Positions 32,633-42,060 of a stretch of 64,000 nucleotides of DNA are shown one piece after another. Made by a program: the position numbers and the translations under genes. Source of the stretch: UBA11606 sp964504305 (lineage in GTDB: Bacteria > Actinomycetota > Acidimicrobiia > Acidimicrobiales > Aldehydirespiratoraceae); the NCBI GenBank assembly GCA_964504305.1, contig CAZDEB010000001.1, positions 248,001 to 312,000 of the forward strand, written 5' to 3'. Position 1 is the stretch's first letter. The number at the start of each line of letters is the position of its first letter. Under the pieces are notes generated by a model. The model saw only the letters and a program-made list of their open reading frames with translations. It was not told the DNA's origin and did not search any database.

Positions 32633-33411
32633 GCCATCTTCTCGAACTCACCGACATCGCAAAGTACTACGGCAACATCAACGCTCTCGAAGGCGTCACC
32701 ACGACGGTCGAGGCCGGCGAGGTCACGTGTGTGTTGGGCGACAACGGGGCCGGCAAATCGACGTTCATCAAGATTCTGGCCGGGGTGCACAAGCACAATG
32801 CCGGCACGATGAAAGTCGAAGGGGTAGAGGTCGATTTCGACTCACCTCGTGACGCGCTGGGTCGCGGCATCGCCACCGTTTATCAGGATTTGGCCATGGT
32901 GTCGCTCATGTCGGTATGGCGGAACTTTTGGCTTGGTCAGGAGCCCCGTAAAGGTCGCGGCATCTTTACCCGCATCGACGAAGCTCCGGCCAAGGCGATT
33001 GCCAAAGAAGAGCTTGCCCAAATGGGCATCGATATTCGTGATGTCGAACAGCCTGTTGGCACTTTGTCGGGCGGCGAACGCCAGTCGGTGGCGATCGCTC
33101 GAGCCGTGCACTTCGGCGCCAAAGTCCTCATCCTCGACGAGCCGACCTCGGCGCTTGGCGTAAAGCAGTCAGGTGTCGTGCTCAAGTACATCCTTGCGGC
33201 ACGCGACCGCGGGCTGGGAGTGATCTTCATCACTCATAACCCCCATCACGCCTATCCGGTCGGCGATCGATTCATGATTCTCAACCGTGGCAAGAGCTTG
33301 GGGAACTTCGCCAAGTCCGAACTCCCGCGAGACGAACTCGTGAAGATGATGGCTGGCGGAGCAGAGCTTGATCAGCTCACCCACGAGCTTGAGTCGGCCG
33401 GCGGAGGCTGA
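32629..33411 (+). CDS. Sugar ABC transporter ATP-binding protein (single-domain, FrcA-like)
   Basis: A 260-residue ATPase with Walker A GDNGAGKST, signature LSGGERQSVAIARAV, Walker B VLILDEPTSALG and switch His FITHNPHH. It corresponds to one half of the tandem RbsA-type proteins, as in FrcA, and would work as a homodimer with the neighbouring permease. ATG 32629 overlaps the permease stop. The frame extending further upstream is only a shadow of the permease gene. Confidence 0.93.
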   Translation: MSHLLELTDIAKYYGNINALEGVTTTVEAGEVTCVLGDNGAGKSTFIKILAGVHKHNAGTMKVEGVEVDFDSPRDALGRGIATVYQDLAMVSLMSVWRNFWLGQEPRKGRGIFTRIDEAPAKAIAKEELAQMGIDIRDVEQPVGTLSGGERQSVAIARAVHFGAKVLILDEPTSALGVKQSGVVLKYILAARDRGLGVIFITHNPHHAYPVGDRFMILNRGKSLGNFAKSELPRDELVKMMAGGAELDQLTHELESAGGG

Positions 33412-33418
33412 ACCCACC

Positions 33419-34390
33419 GTGGTCGCGTTCGATCTTCTTTCCATCGGGCGTGTCAGCGTCGACTTGTACGCCGAGCAACCAGGCGTGTCACTTAGCGAGG
33501 TCAGCACCTTCCGGAAATCCATCGGTGGGACGGCTACCAACGTCGCGGTAGCCACCGCGCGGTACGGGCATCGTGTTGCGCTCGCGACGCGTGTGGGCGA
33601 CGATCAGTTCGGCCGCTACATCGGTCACGCGCTCGAAAACACTTTCGGAGTTGACCCTCAGTTCGTCGCGACCCATCCGACGTTGAGGACCCCTCTGGCT
33701 TTCGCCGAGCTCGATCCGCCCGCCGACCCGACGATAATTTTCTATCGCGAGCCGGCCGCACCCGACACCGAAATAGAGGCGACACCAGAGCTCGTGGCCG
33801 CAGTTGTCGAGGCTAAAATCTTCTGGGTTCCAGCGAGTCGCTTTGCCTTTGATCAAAGCCGAGAAGTGGTGACCAGCCTGCTACGCCAAAGGGCCAGTTT
33901 GCTACCCCAAAGAGCCAGCCGCCACACCGTGCTCGATCTCGACTGGCGCGAGATGTTTTGGGTCTCGGAGTCCGAAGCGACGAGCCGCATCGAGCCCATG
34001 CTCGAACATGTTTCGATAGCCATCGGCAACCGCAAGGAGTGCGAGGTCGCGGTTGGCAGCTCAGATCCCGACACCGCGGCCGACCGCCTTTTGGAATACG
34101 GCCTTGAAGCCGCGGTCATCAAGTTGGGAGCCGAAGGCGTGATGGTCGCCACCACCGAGCGCCGCGAACGGCTAGCGCCCTTTCCGGTGGCGGTTGTGTG
34201 CGGTTTGGGCGCCGGAGATGCGTTCGGAGGAGCGTTTTGTCACGGACTCCTCGAAGGCTGGGACCTGCCAGAAGTTGTGCGGTACGGCAACGCCGCTGGC
34301 GCGATCGTGGCCGGCCGAATGATGTGTGCCGACGACATGCCGACCGCCGCCGAAGTCGACCAGTTTCTTCAGGAGCGTGATCCACGATGA
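33419..34390 (+). CDS. PfkB-family kinase, IolC-like (5-dehydro-2-deoxygluconokinase)
   Basis: A 323-residue ribokinase-fold sugar kinase starting at GTG 33419 (VVAFDLLSIGRVSVDLYAEQ), which matches the IolC N-terminus; GGAGG lies 11 nt upstream within the ATPase gene end. Seen: SIGGTATNVAVATARYG, the substrate GG region, and GLGAGDAFGGAFCHG with the catalytic Asp and anion hole. In inositol breakdown IolC phosphorylates 5-dehydro-2-deoxy-D-gluconate. Short LLxQRAS repeats at about 160-172 (LLRQRASLLPQRAS) come from a local duplication. It is followed with ATGA overlap by iolB. Confidence 0.85.
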   Translation: MVAFDLLSIGRVSVDLYAEQPGVSLSEVSTFRKSIGGTATNVAVATARYGHRVALATRVGDDQFGRYIGHALENTFGVDPQFVATHPTLRTPLAFAELDPPADPTIIFYREPAAPDTEIEATPELVAAVVEAKIFWVPASRFAFDQSREVVTSLLRQRASLLPQRASRHTVLDLDWREMFWVSESEATSRIEPMLEHVSIAIGNRKECEVAVGSSDPDTAADRLLEYGLEAAVIKLGAEGVMVATTERRERLAPFPVAVVCGLGAGDAFGGAFCHGLLEGWDLPEVVRYGNAAGAIVAGRMMCADDMPTAAEVDQFLQERDPR

Positions 34391-35280
34391 GCGACCTTCA
34401 CCTGACGAGTCCTGCTCTCAGTTTGGGCACCGACCCGATCCACTTGACCCCCGAAAGGGCCGGTTGGGTCCACACGGGACTGCGAGTGCTCGACATTGGA
34501 CCCGGAGAGGAACGCACCATAGAGACCGCGAACGACGAAATGATCGTCTTGCCGCTGAGTGCGCAAGATGTGAGCATCAAAGTCGGGGAAGACACGTTTC
34601 GTCTCGACGGGCGGGAATCGGTGTTTGCTCGGGTTAGCGACTTCTTGTACGTCGGGCGTGATTCGACCATCACGATCGAGGCCACTACTGGCGGAGAGAT
34701 CGCCCTCGCCACGTCTCGATGCGATTTGGCGCTGCCTCCGAAGTACGGAGCGACCGACGGGATCGAGGTCGAGGTGCGAGGCGCTGGTCCGGCCACCCGA
34801 CAAGTCACCAACTTCGCGAGCCCGTCAACATGGGGTCACGCGGACAAGATCATGTGCGTCGAGCTACTGACGCCGGACGGTAACTGGTCTTCGTATCCGC
34901 CTCACAAACACGACGACTCGCCCGAGTGCGAAGTCAACAACGAAGAGATCTACTACTTCCGAATCGGCAAGGCTGGCACCACCCAGTACAGCGATGCGGG
35001 CTTCGGGATGCACCGGACTTACACCGCCGACGGCGCGATCGACGCCAACGTTGCGGTCGGCGATGGCGACGTATTCCTTGTGCCGCGCGGCTATCACGGT
35101 CCGTGTATCGCCGCTCCCGGCTACACGATGTACTACCTCAACATTCTCGCCGGTCCCGGCGCCGAACGTTCGATGGCCTTCTGTGACGATCCCGCCCATC
35201 ACTGGGTTCGCGACGAGTGGGAAGCCATGGCGACCGATCCTCGCTGCCCCATGGTGACCTCGGCCGGAGTAGTGAACTGA
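34387..35280 (+). CDS. iolB: 5-deoxy-glucuronate isomerase
   Basis: A 297-residue bicupin that isomerises 5-deoxy-D-glucuronate to 5-dehydro-2-deoxy-gluconate, the substrate of IolC. Seen: SSYPPHKHDDSPECEVNNEE-type metal-binding region at about 178-197 followed by YYFRI, VPRGYHGPCIAAPGYTMYYL with the last His, and a C-terminal HHWVRDEW. These are the conserved IolB signatures, and length fits (about 270-300). ATG 34387 overlaps the stop of the kinase gene. Confidence 0.93.
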   Translation: MSDLHLTSPALSLGTDPIHLTPERAGWVHTGLRVLDIGPGEERTIETANDEMIVLPLSAQDVSIKVGEDTFRLDGRESVFARVSDFLYVGRDSTITIEATTGGEIALATSRCDLALPPKYGATDGIEVEVRGAGPATRQVTNFASPSTWGHADKIMCVELLTPDGNWSSYPPHKHDDSPECEVNNEEIYYFRIGKAGTTQYSDAGFGMHRTYTADGAIDANVAVGDGDVFLVPRGYHGPCIAAPGYTMYYLNILAGPGAERSMAFCDDPAHHWVRDEWEAMATDPRCPMVTSAGVVN

Positions 35281-35282
35281 CC

Positions 35283-36203
35283 ATGGCCGATCGCATCTAC
35301 ATCGATCGGCCGCTTCCGCCGGGATTCGATCAGCTGTTTGGGCCCGACTGGGAAGTTGTCGGCCCAGACCCGGACGAACTGCCTACCTGTCGCGCCGCTA
35401 TCGCCGGCGCGTCGTTGTGGCCAGCCGACCGCATCGGCGAAGGAGCAATGCTCGAGGTGATCTCGCGGTCGGGGATCGGGTTCGACACCGTCGATCTGGC
35501 GGCGGCCGCGGCTCAAGGGGTAGTGGTGTGCAACACCCCTGACGCTCCGTCGATATCGACCGCCGAGCACACCCTCAGCTTGTTGATGGCGGCCACCAAG
35601 TTCACGGCCAACAACGTTGCCCGACTGCGGGCCGGCCGGCACGACTTCTACGCCGCCAACGAAGGCATCGAACTTGCTGGTTCCACGATCGGCGTTGTTG
35701 GTTTCGGGCGAATCGGGAGTCGGGTGGCGAGAATGTGCGCGGCGATCGACATGAGGGTGCTGGTTTGTGACCCTTACGTAGAGGTTGTCGAGCACGAGCA
35801 GGTTGATCTCGCGACGATCCTCGCCGAGAGCCGAATAATCACGCTGCATACGCCGCTAACTGATGAGACCCGCAACCTTTTGGATGCCGACGCCTTTGCG
35901 GCGATGTCGGATGGCGTTGTGATCGTGAACGCCGCCCGAGGTGGGGTGATCGACACGTCGGCTCTGGTCGCGGCTCTCGATTCGGGCAAGGTGTACGCGG
36001 CCGGACTCGACGTGACAGCGCCCGAGCCGCTCGAGCCGGGCCACACGTTGCTCAACCGCGACAACGTCGTCGTTACACCCCATATTGCTTCGGCTACCGA
36101 CAAAGGGCGCCAGCGGATGTATCGGGGCGCAATCGAAAACGCTCGACAAGTGCTGGCCGGCGAGCGGCCACAGAACGTTGTGAATCCGGAGGTCTACAAC
36201 TAA
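35283..36203 (+). CDS. D-2-hydroxyacid dehydrogenase family protein
   Basis: A 306-residue NAD-dependent dehydrogenase of the phosphoglycerate dehydrogenase family. ATG 35283 is 2 nt after iolB; the longer upstream frame is a shadow. Seen: GVVGFGRIGSRVARM (Rossmann motif), VNAARGGVIDTSAL (catalytic Arg), DVTAPEPLEPGH (Glu) and VVTPHIASAT (His). It reduces or oxidises a 2-hydroxy/2-oxo acid. This activity is not part of the standard inositol route, so it may serve a side product or a different cyclitol-derived acid. Confidence 0.85.
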   Translation: MADRIYIDRPLPPGFDQLFGPDWEVVGPDPDELPTCRAAIAGASLWPADRIGEGAMLEVISRSGIGFDTVDLAAAAAQGVVVCNTPDAPSISTAEHTLSLLMAATKFTANNVARLRAGRHDFYAANEGIELAGSTIGVVGFGRIGSRVARMCAAIDMRVLVCDPYVEVVEHEQVDLATILAESRIITLHTPLTDETRNLLDADAFAAMSDGVVIVNAARGGVIDTSALVAALDSGKVYAAGLDVTAPEPLEPGHTLLNRDNVVVTPHIASATDKGRQRMYRGAIENARQVLAGERPQNVVNPEVYN

Positions 36204-37384
36204 TGACGGAGCGTAAGAAGATTCGCATTGGGGTGGTTGGGTTCGGATGGATGGGTCAGGCTCATAGCCGCTCCTACCAACGGATCCCGACCCTGTTTCC
36301 CGAGCGCACCTACGACCCCGAGCTGGTCATGATCAGCGACAACGACCCGACGCGGGTCGAGCAGGCCGTAGCCGACTTCGGATTCGAGCACGGCAGCCTC
36401 GATTGGAACGACCTGGTCGGGCGCGACGACATCGACGTGGTCTGTATCTGCGCCCCGAACATGCTGCACGAGCCGGTCGCCGTCGCCGCCGCCGAAGCCG
36501 GAAAACATGTCTTTTGCGAGAAGCCGGTCGGCGGAACGCCTGCTCAGACCGTTCGGATCGAGGCCGCGGCTCGCCAGGCCGGTGTGATTACCGGCGTTGG
36601 CTACAACTATCGGTGGGCGCCGCTGGTGCAGTACGCCAAGCAGTTGATCGAGGCCGGCGCCCTCGGCGAGATCACCAACTACCGTGGCCGATTCTTCTCG
36701 ATGTACGGCGCTGACCCTATGGGTTTGCTGAGTTGGCGTTACATGCTCGACGAGGCCGGGCACGGAGTCTCGAGCGACATCTTGAGCCACTCGATCGATC
36801 TCGCTCACATGCTGATTGGCCCAATCAAGAAGGTGGTTGGGGCTGGCCACACGTTCATCGATCAGCGGCCGCTTCCCAAACCCGGCGGCACCCACTACGA
36901 CAGTGGCAGCCCCGGCGATCCCACGGGTGCAGTCGAGAACGAGGACTACTTCGGGGCGTTGGCGGTATTCGAAAACGGCGCCCGCGGCGCGTTCGAGTCG
37001 AGCCGTTCGATCATGGGGCCAGAGAGCCAGTGCGCTTTTGAGGTCTATGGCACGTTGGGGTCGCTCAAGTGGAACCTCGAAACCATGAACGAGCTTCAGC
37101 TTTACCTCGCCGGCGATACCGCCCGCGGGTACACCACGGTCTTTGGCGGTGACCGGTACCCCTATCACGGCCATTTCGTGCCAGGCGATGCCAACCCGAT
37201 CGGCTACGAAGATCTCAAAGTCATCGAGGACTACGAGTTCTTGTCATCGGTTGCGGCTGGTCGCCAGCACCAACCGGGGTTCGCCGAGGCCATCGACTAT
37301 GTCAGCGTGCAAGACGCCCTGCTGCGGTCGTGGGAAAGCGAGCGGTGGGAAACGGTCGAGCGCTTGGTTCCGAGGGAGACATGA
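36203..37384 (+). CDS. Gfo/Idh/MocA-family oxidoreductase
   Basis: A 393-residue dehydrogenase with GVVGFGWMGQAHSRSY (NAD-binding), FCEKPVGGT (EKP motif) and a C-terminal domain containing DILSHSIDLAHMLIGP with the catalytic Asp/His pair. Its extended, GG-rich middle section (KPGGTHYDSGSPGDPTG) is typical of larger inositol-locus Gfo/Idh proteins. ATG 36203 shares a base with the preceding TAA (TAATG). A cyclitol or its keto derivative is the likely substrate by context. Confidence 0.85.
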   Translation: MTERKKIRIGVVGFGWMGQAHSRSYQRIPTLFPERTYDPELVMISDNDPTRVEQAVADFGFEHGSLDWNDLVGRDDIDVVCICAPNMLHEPVAVAAAEAGKHVFCEKPVGGTPAQTVRIEAAARQAGVITGVGYNYRWAPLVQYAKQLIEAGALGEITNYRGRFFSMYGADPMGLLSWRYMLDEAGHGVSSDILSHSIDLAHMLIGPIKKVVGAGHTFIDQRPLPKPGGTHYDSGSPGDPTGAVENEDYFGALAVFENGARGAFESSRSIMGPESQCAFEVYGTLGSLKWNLETMNELQLYLAGDTARGYTTVFGGDRYPYHGHFVPGDANPIGYEDLKVIEDYEFLSSVAAGRQHQPGFAEAIDYVSVQDALLRSWESERWETVERLVPRET

Positions 37385-39234
37385 TGGAGACCATCAAACT
37401 CACGACCGCAGAAGCGATCGTTCGCTACCTGATTGCTCAACGGACCGTAATCGATGGCCAGAATGTGGCGTTGTTCCCAGGGGTGTTCGCCATATTCGGC
37501 CACGGCAACGTCACCTGTCTTGGGCACGCCCTCGAGCAGCACAACGACGAACTCCCAACATGGCGTGGCCAAAACGAACAAGGCATGGCCCTGGCGGCAA
37601 CCGCCTACGCAAAGTCGATGCGACGCCGTCAGATCATGGTGGCGACATCGTCGGTTGGCCCCGGCGCAACAAACATGGTCACCGCCGCGGGGGTTGCCCA
37701 CTCCAACCGCTTGCCGTTGTTGCTGATCTCCGGCGACACCTTTTCGTCCCGTTTGCCCGACCCCGTGTTGCAGCAGGTGGAGCATTTTGGCGACCCGTCG
37801 ACCACGGTCAACGATTCGTTTCGTCCGGTCAGCCGTTACTGGGACCGGATAACAAAACCCGAACAAGTAGTGACATCGTTGCCTCAGGCGGTTCAAACAA
37901 TGCTCGATCCGGCGACCTGCGGCCCGGCGTTCATTGGGCTACCTCAAGACGTCGGTGCCGAGGCCTACGACTTCCCATCACGGTTCTTCGACGTCACCGT
38001 TCACGAGATTGCTCGCCCCCGCGCTGACCGCGGTCAGCTAGAGGCCGCCAAGTCGGCGATCGCCGCCGCAAACAAGCCGCTCATTATTTGTGGCGGAGGC
38101 GTGCATTACTCCGGCGCCGAGTCCGAACTTGCCGCCTTTGCCGAGACCCACAACGTCCCCGTCGTCGAAACGGTCGCGGGTAAGGCCACGCTGCTGGCGT
38201 CACACCCGCTCTATGCGGGGCCGATCGGAGTTACTGGTTGCACCGCGGCCAACGCGTTGGCGGGCGAGGCCGATGTTGTCATTGCCGTTGGTACGAGGCT
38301 GGCCGACTTTACGACTGGGTCATGGACTGTTTTCAGCAACGAAAGCACTCAACTCATCGGGCTCAACGTTGCCCGGTTTGACGCCAGCAAACACCGGTCT
38401 CTGGCCGTAACCGGCGATGCTCGCGAGACATTGCACGAACTTTCGCGCCTGCTCGGCAGCTACCAAGCGGGCGACGATTGGACACGTTTCGCCGCCACCG
38501 AAACGGCACAGTACAACGCTTACATCGACAAAATCGCTGCGCCGGGTTCTGCCCCGGGCGAGCTACCTACTTATGCGCAGGTGGTCGGCGCCATTGATCG
38601 CCTGGCCGGCCCCGACGACTTCGCCTTGGCCGCGGCCGGCGGTTTCCCCGGCGAAGTCAACAACGGTTGGCGACAAAAGGCCCTCAATAGCTTTGACTGC
38701 GAATACGGCTATTCGTGTATGGGCTACGAGATCTCCGGTGGATGGGGAGCGGCCATGGCCATGCCGGACAAAGACGTGACGGTGTTTGTCGGCGACGGGT
38801 CGTACCTGATGTTGAACAGCGACCTCTATAGCTCGGTGCTTTCGGGGCACAAGATGATCGTGATTGTTTGCGACAACGGCGGGTTCGCGGTCATCAATCG
38901 GCTTCAGGTCAATCAGGGCGGGGTGCCGTTCAACAACCTGCTCGCCGATTCCAGGATCGTCGAAGAAGTGCGCGTCGACTTTGCGGCCCACGCGGCAGCG
39001 ATGGGATGTGTCAGCGAAACCGTGAGCACCATCGAGGAACTCGAAGCGGCCTGGCTTCGTGCCAAGTCAGCGGATCGAACTTCGGTGATTGCGTTGAAAA
39101 CCCACAACAACTCCTGGACCGAAGGCGGCTGCTGGTGGGAGGTCGGCGTGCCCGAAGTGTCGGCGCTGCAGACCGTTCTTGATGCTCGGGCCGAACTCGA
39201 TGACGACAAGGCCGCCCAACGAGCAGGTTGGTGA
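37381..39234 (+). CDS. iolD: 3D-(3,5/4)-trihydroxycyclohexane-1,2-dione hydrolase
   Basis: A 617-residue thiamine-diphosphate enzyme that opens the cyclohexane trione ring of inositol catabolism to give 5-deoxy-glucuronate. Seen: GQNEQGMALAATAYAKSM with the activating Glu, SSVGPGATNMVTAAGVAHSN, and the ThDP/Mg motif GDGSYLMLNSDLYSSV, followed by VCDNGGFAVINRLQ. Length and motifs fit IolD. ATGATG at 37381 overlaps the stop of the Gfo/Idh gene. IolD is the diagnostic enzyme that identifies this operon as an inositol-type pathway. Confidence 0.95.
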   Translation: MMETIKLTTAEAIVRYLIAQRTVIDGQNVALFPGVFAIFGHGNVTCLGHALEQHNDELPTWRGQNEQGMALAATAYAKSMRRRQIMVATSSVGPGATNMVTAAGVAHSNRLPLLLISGDTFSSRLPDPVLQQVEHFGDPSTTVNDSFRPVSRYWDRITKPEQVVTSLPQAVQTMLDPATCGPAFIGLPQDVGAEAYDFPSRFFDVTVHEIARPRADRGQLEAAKSAIAAANKPLIICGGGVHYSGAESELAAFAETHNVPVVETVAGKATLLASHPLYAGPIGVTGCTAANALAGEADVVIAVGTRLADFTTGSWTVFSNESTQLIGLNVARFDASKHRSLAVTGDARETLHELSRLLGSYQAGDDWTRFAATETAQYNAYIDKIAAPGSAPGELPTYAQVVGAIDRLAGPDDFALAAAGGFPGEVNNGWRQKALNSFDCEYGYSCMGYEISGGWGAAMAMPDKDVTVFVGDGSYLMLNSDLYSSVLSGHKMIVIVCDNGGFAVINRLQVNQGGVPFNNLLADSRIVEEVRVDFAAHAAAMGCVSETVSTIEELEAAWLRAKSADRTSVIALKTHNNSWTEGGCWWEVGVPEVSALQTVLDARAELDDDKAAQRAGW

Positions 39235-40070
39235 TGTCTGAGCCCCAAGACTTTGCGGGCCGGGTTGCGTTGATCACCGGAGGTACCCAAGGCCTCGGGT
39301 ATGCGGTAGCCGACCTGCTGCGGGCCCGAGGAGCGGCCGGGTTAGTGCTGGTCGGGCGCGACCAAGCCAAAGGCGCCGCCGCGGCGGAGTCGTTGAGCAG
39401 CGAATCGTGCCGGGCGGTATTTGTGTCGGTGGACCTCGCGCACCGGTCGGCCATCGACGAAGTGATGCAAATAGTCGAAGCCGAGTTCGCCACGCTGCAT
39501 GCCGTCGTGAACTGTGCTGCCAAAACCGATCGCGGTTCGGTCTGGGACACATCGCCGGAACTTTGGGATCAGATGCTCGCGCTCAATGTGCGCATGCCGG
39601 CGCTGCTGGCGCAAGCCGCGGCTCGCATCATGGCCCGCGAAGGCGTCGAAGGGTCGATTGTCCTTATCGGCTCGGTTGCCCATCACGGCGGTGCCGCGAA
39701 CTTGCTGCCCTACTCCACATCGAAGATGGCGCTCGTCGCCATGACTCGCAACATGGCCTATCAACTGATGCGACATCGCATCAGGGTGAACCTGATAAAT
39801 CCGGGGTGGATGGACACTCCCAATGAAAATCTCACCCAGCGCAAATGGGAAGGCGCAGGCGACGGCTGGCTCGAGGCCGCCGAGGCCGCGCAGCCGTGGG
39901 GCAAACTGATCAAGCCTCCCGAGATTGCTCGCACCATCGTGCACCTCGCTACTGCCGAGAGCGGAATGATGTCTGGAGCCAGTATCGATTGGGACCAAAC
40001 AGTGGTGGGGGTTGGTCCAGGGGTTCGCGCCGAGCCAGAGCTTGGTGAACTCCCCAAGGATATGCGGTGA
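39234..40070 (+). CDS. Short-chain dehydrogenase/reductase
   Basis: A 278-residue classical SDR: ITGGTQGLGYAVADLL (NAD(P) site), VVNCAAKTD, the catalytic Ser in IGSVAHHGG, and the YSTSKMALVAM motif with catalytic Tyr and Lys. ATG 39234 overlaps the iolD stop (TGATG). SDR enzymes occur in some inositol loci as alternative inositol dehydrogenases; here it may oxidise a different hydroxyl or epimer. The stop is overlapped by the next start. Confidence 0.9.
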   Translation: MSEPQDFAGRVALITGGTQGLGYAVADLLRARGAAGLVLVGRDQAKGAAAAESLSSESCRAVFVSVDLAHRSAIDEVMQIVEAEFATLHAVVNCAAKTDRGSVWDTSPELWDQMLALNVRMPALLAQAAARIMAREGVEGSIVLIGSVAHHGGAANLLPYSTSKMALVAMTRNMAYQLMRHRIRVNLINPGWMDTPNENLTQRKWEGAGDGWLEAAEAAQPWGKLIKPPEIARTIVHLATAESGMMSGASIDWDQTVVGVGPGVRAEPELGELPKDMR

Positions 40071-41059
40071 TGGGAGGTCGGCCGCTTCGGGTAGGCGTCG
40101 TCGGCGCGGGTGGCATGGGAGCGTGCCACGCCCGAAATGTTGCCGAGATCGCCGGTGTCGAACTTGCGTGGGTCGCTGATCCCGACGACTCAACCGGCCC
40201 CGAAATAGCGGCCGACCTCGACTGCGGCTGGGTCCCCGATGCCAACGAGGCGATCGACGAATGCGACGCCTTGGTGGTGGCCTGTCCCGATCGGTTCCAC
40301 GCCCATTTCCTAAACGCCGCGCTCGCCCGCCGCTTGCCGGTCTTGTGCGAGAAACCAATGACCGTAGAGCTCGCCGATGGGCGCAGAATCATCGACACAG
40401 AACAAGAGATCGGTCGGCGACTGGTGCAGGTGGGATTCATGCGCGTCTACGACGAACGCCATGTTCAGGTAGCCGATGCAGTGGCCGGACTCGGTGTGGT
40501 GAACCACATCCGCAGCGTCCATCGCAACACCAACGAGGTCGCTCGCCCGCTTGACCAGATGCTCGTCGAGTCGATGATCCACGATATTCATTCGGCTCGT
40601 TGGCTCTCAGGCGCCGAGATTGTCGAGGTTCGGACCTCTGTTGTTCGGCGCGATCGTGGCATCCGAATGGCGATCCTCACGTGTCGGCTGTCAAACGGCG
40701 GAGTCGCGACCCTCGAATTTGACGACGCCGCCGCCGGCTACGAAGTCTCGATCGAAGTTTCCGCGGACCGTGGCAATGTGGTGTCGGCCGAGACGCCCCG
40801 AGCGGTTGTTCGTGCCAATGGCTCGGTGGGGGCAGAACTCGGTGATGACTGGTTCACGCCGTTTCTTGCGACTTACCGCGCCGAGATGGGCGATTGGCTC
40901 AGCTCCATTGGTGACGGCGTAGCTCGTGGGCCATCAGCGTGGGACGGGTACGCCGCTCAATGCGTGGTGGCCGCGGCGGTTGCGTCCTACGAGTCCGGGT
41001 TGGCGGTTCCGGTCGAACTTGGCGATCAACCAAATGTCTATCAGGAAGGCCCATCGTGA
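40070..41059 (+). CDS. Gfo/Idh/MocA-family oxidoreductase
   Basis: A 329-residue dehydrogenase: RVGVVGAGGMGACHARNV (Rossmann motif), VLCEKPMTVE (EKP) and SMIHDIHSARWLSG, where Asp and His of the catalytic motif can be aligned. GTG 40067 is an alternative start one codon earlier. It is followed directly by the IolG-like protein, with which it shares the fold; the two may oxidise different inositol isomers or form successive steps. Confidence 0.85.
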   Translation: MGGRPLRVGVVGAGGMGACHARNVAEIAGVELAWVADPDDSTGPEIAADLDCGWVPDANEAIDECDALVVACPDRFHAHFLNAALARRLPVLCEKPMTVELADGRRIIDTEQEIGRRLVQVGFMRVYDERHVQVADAVAGLGVVNHIRSVHRNTNEVARPLDQMLVESMIHDIHSARWLSGAEIVEVRTSVVRRDRGIRMAILTCRLSNGGVATLEFDDAAAGYEVSIEVSADRGNVVSAETPRAVVRANGSVGAELGDDWFTPFLATYRAEMGDWLSSIGDGVARGPSAWDGYAAQCVVAAAVASYESGLAVPVELGDQPNVYQEGPS

Positions 41060-42060
41060 CGGTGAGAATTGTGGTGCTTGGTACCGGGCGGATCGGATCG
41101 ATGCACGCCGAATACATTCACCATCGCGTTGATGGTGCCGAGGTCGCCGGCGTCTTCGATGTCAGCGAGCAAAGCGCACGGGCGGTCGGATCGAGTCTTG
41201 ATGTGGCCGTGGCCGCAACGCTCGACGAGGCGCTGGCGTTTGATGCCGACGCGGTCGCCATTTGCACATCCACCGACACCCACGTCGACACGATGGTCGC
41301 ATCGGCTCAGGCCGGCCGGGCAATCTTTTGTGAGAAGCCGATATCGCTGAACATCGCCGAGGTTGATCGCGGTCTGGCCGCGGTGGAGACCGCGGGCGTT
41401 GCGCTCCAGATCGGGTTCAACCGGCGCTTCGATCCCAGCCACAAGGCCGTCGCCGACGCGGTGCGTCACGGAGCGGTAGGGGACGTAGCCGTTTGCAACA
41501 TCACCAGTCGCGACCCAGGTCCACCGCCCATCGAGTACATCAAAGTGTCCGGCGGGATCTTCAACGACATGACAATTCACGACTTCGACATGGCTCGTTA
41601 TGTCACGGGCAGCGAGGTCGAGTCGGTCTACGCGGTGGGAGCGGTAAGGGTCGATCCAGCAATAGGTGAAGCGGGCGATGTCGACACTGCGGTGATCGTG
41701 TTGACCCACCAAAGCGGGGCAATCACCACCATCGACAACTCTCGTAAAGCCGTATACGGCTACGACCAACGAGTCGAGGTGTTTGGCAGCAAGGGCATGG
41801 CTCAGTCAGACAACTTCCACGACTTCAACAGCCGCCTGGCAACCGATCAGGGCTTTCGCCAGCCGCCGTTGCAGAACTTCTTTCTCGAGCGCTACACCAC
41901 CAGCTACCTCGATCAGTGGGCGGCATTCGTGTCTGTCGTTGCCAACGGCGGGGCGTCGCCCGTGTCGGGCCAGGACGGCCGAGCCCCGCTGCTGATGGCC
42001 GTAGCGGCAAAGAGAAGCTTGGATGAAGGACGTCCCGTGCGAATTGAGGAAGTCGAATGA
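41056..42060 (+). CDS. Inositol 2-dehydrogenase-like protein
   Basis: A 334-residue Gfo/Idh/MocA member closest in pattern to IolG (myo- or scyllo-inositol 2-dehydrogenase). GTG 41056 has AGGAAGG upstream and its GTGA overlaps the stop of the previous gene. Seen: VVLGTGRIGSMHAEYI, FCEKPISLNIAEVD with the catalytic Lys, FNRRFDPSHKAVADAV, and SGGIFNDMTIHDFDMARY containing the Asp-x3-His catalytic pair, all typical of IolG. It oxidises the C2 hydroxyl of inositol with NAD+, the first catabolic step. Confidence 0.88.
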   Translation: MTVRIVVLGTGRIGSMHAEYIHHRVDGAEVAGVFDVSEQSARAVGSSLDVAVAATLDEALAFDADAVAICTSTDTHVDTMVASAQAGRAIFCEKPISLNIAEVDRGLAAVETAGVALQIGFNRRFDPSHKAVADAVRHGAVGDVAVCNITSRDPGPPPIEYIKVSGGIFNDMTIHDFDMARYVTGSEVESVYAVGAVRVDPAIGEAGDVDTAVIVLTHQSGAITTIDNSRKAVYGYDQRVEVFGSKGMAQSDNFHDFNSRLATDQGFRQPPLQNFFLERYTTSYLDQWAAFVSVVANGGASPVSGQDGRAPLLMAVAAKRSLDEGRPVRIEEVE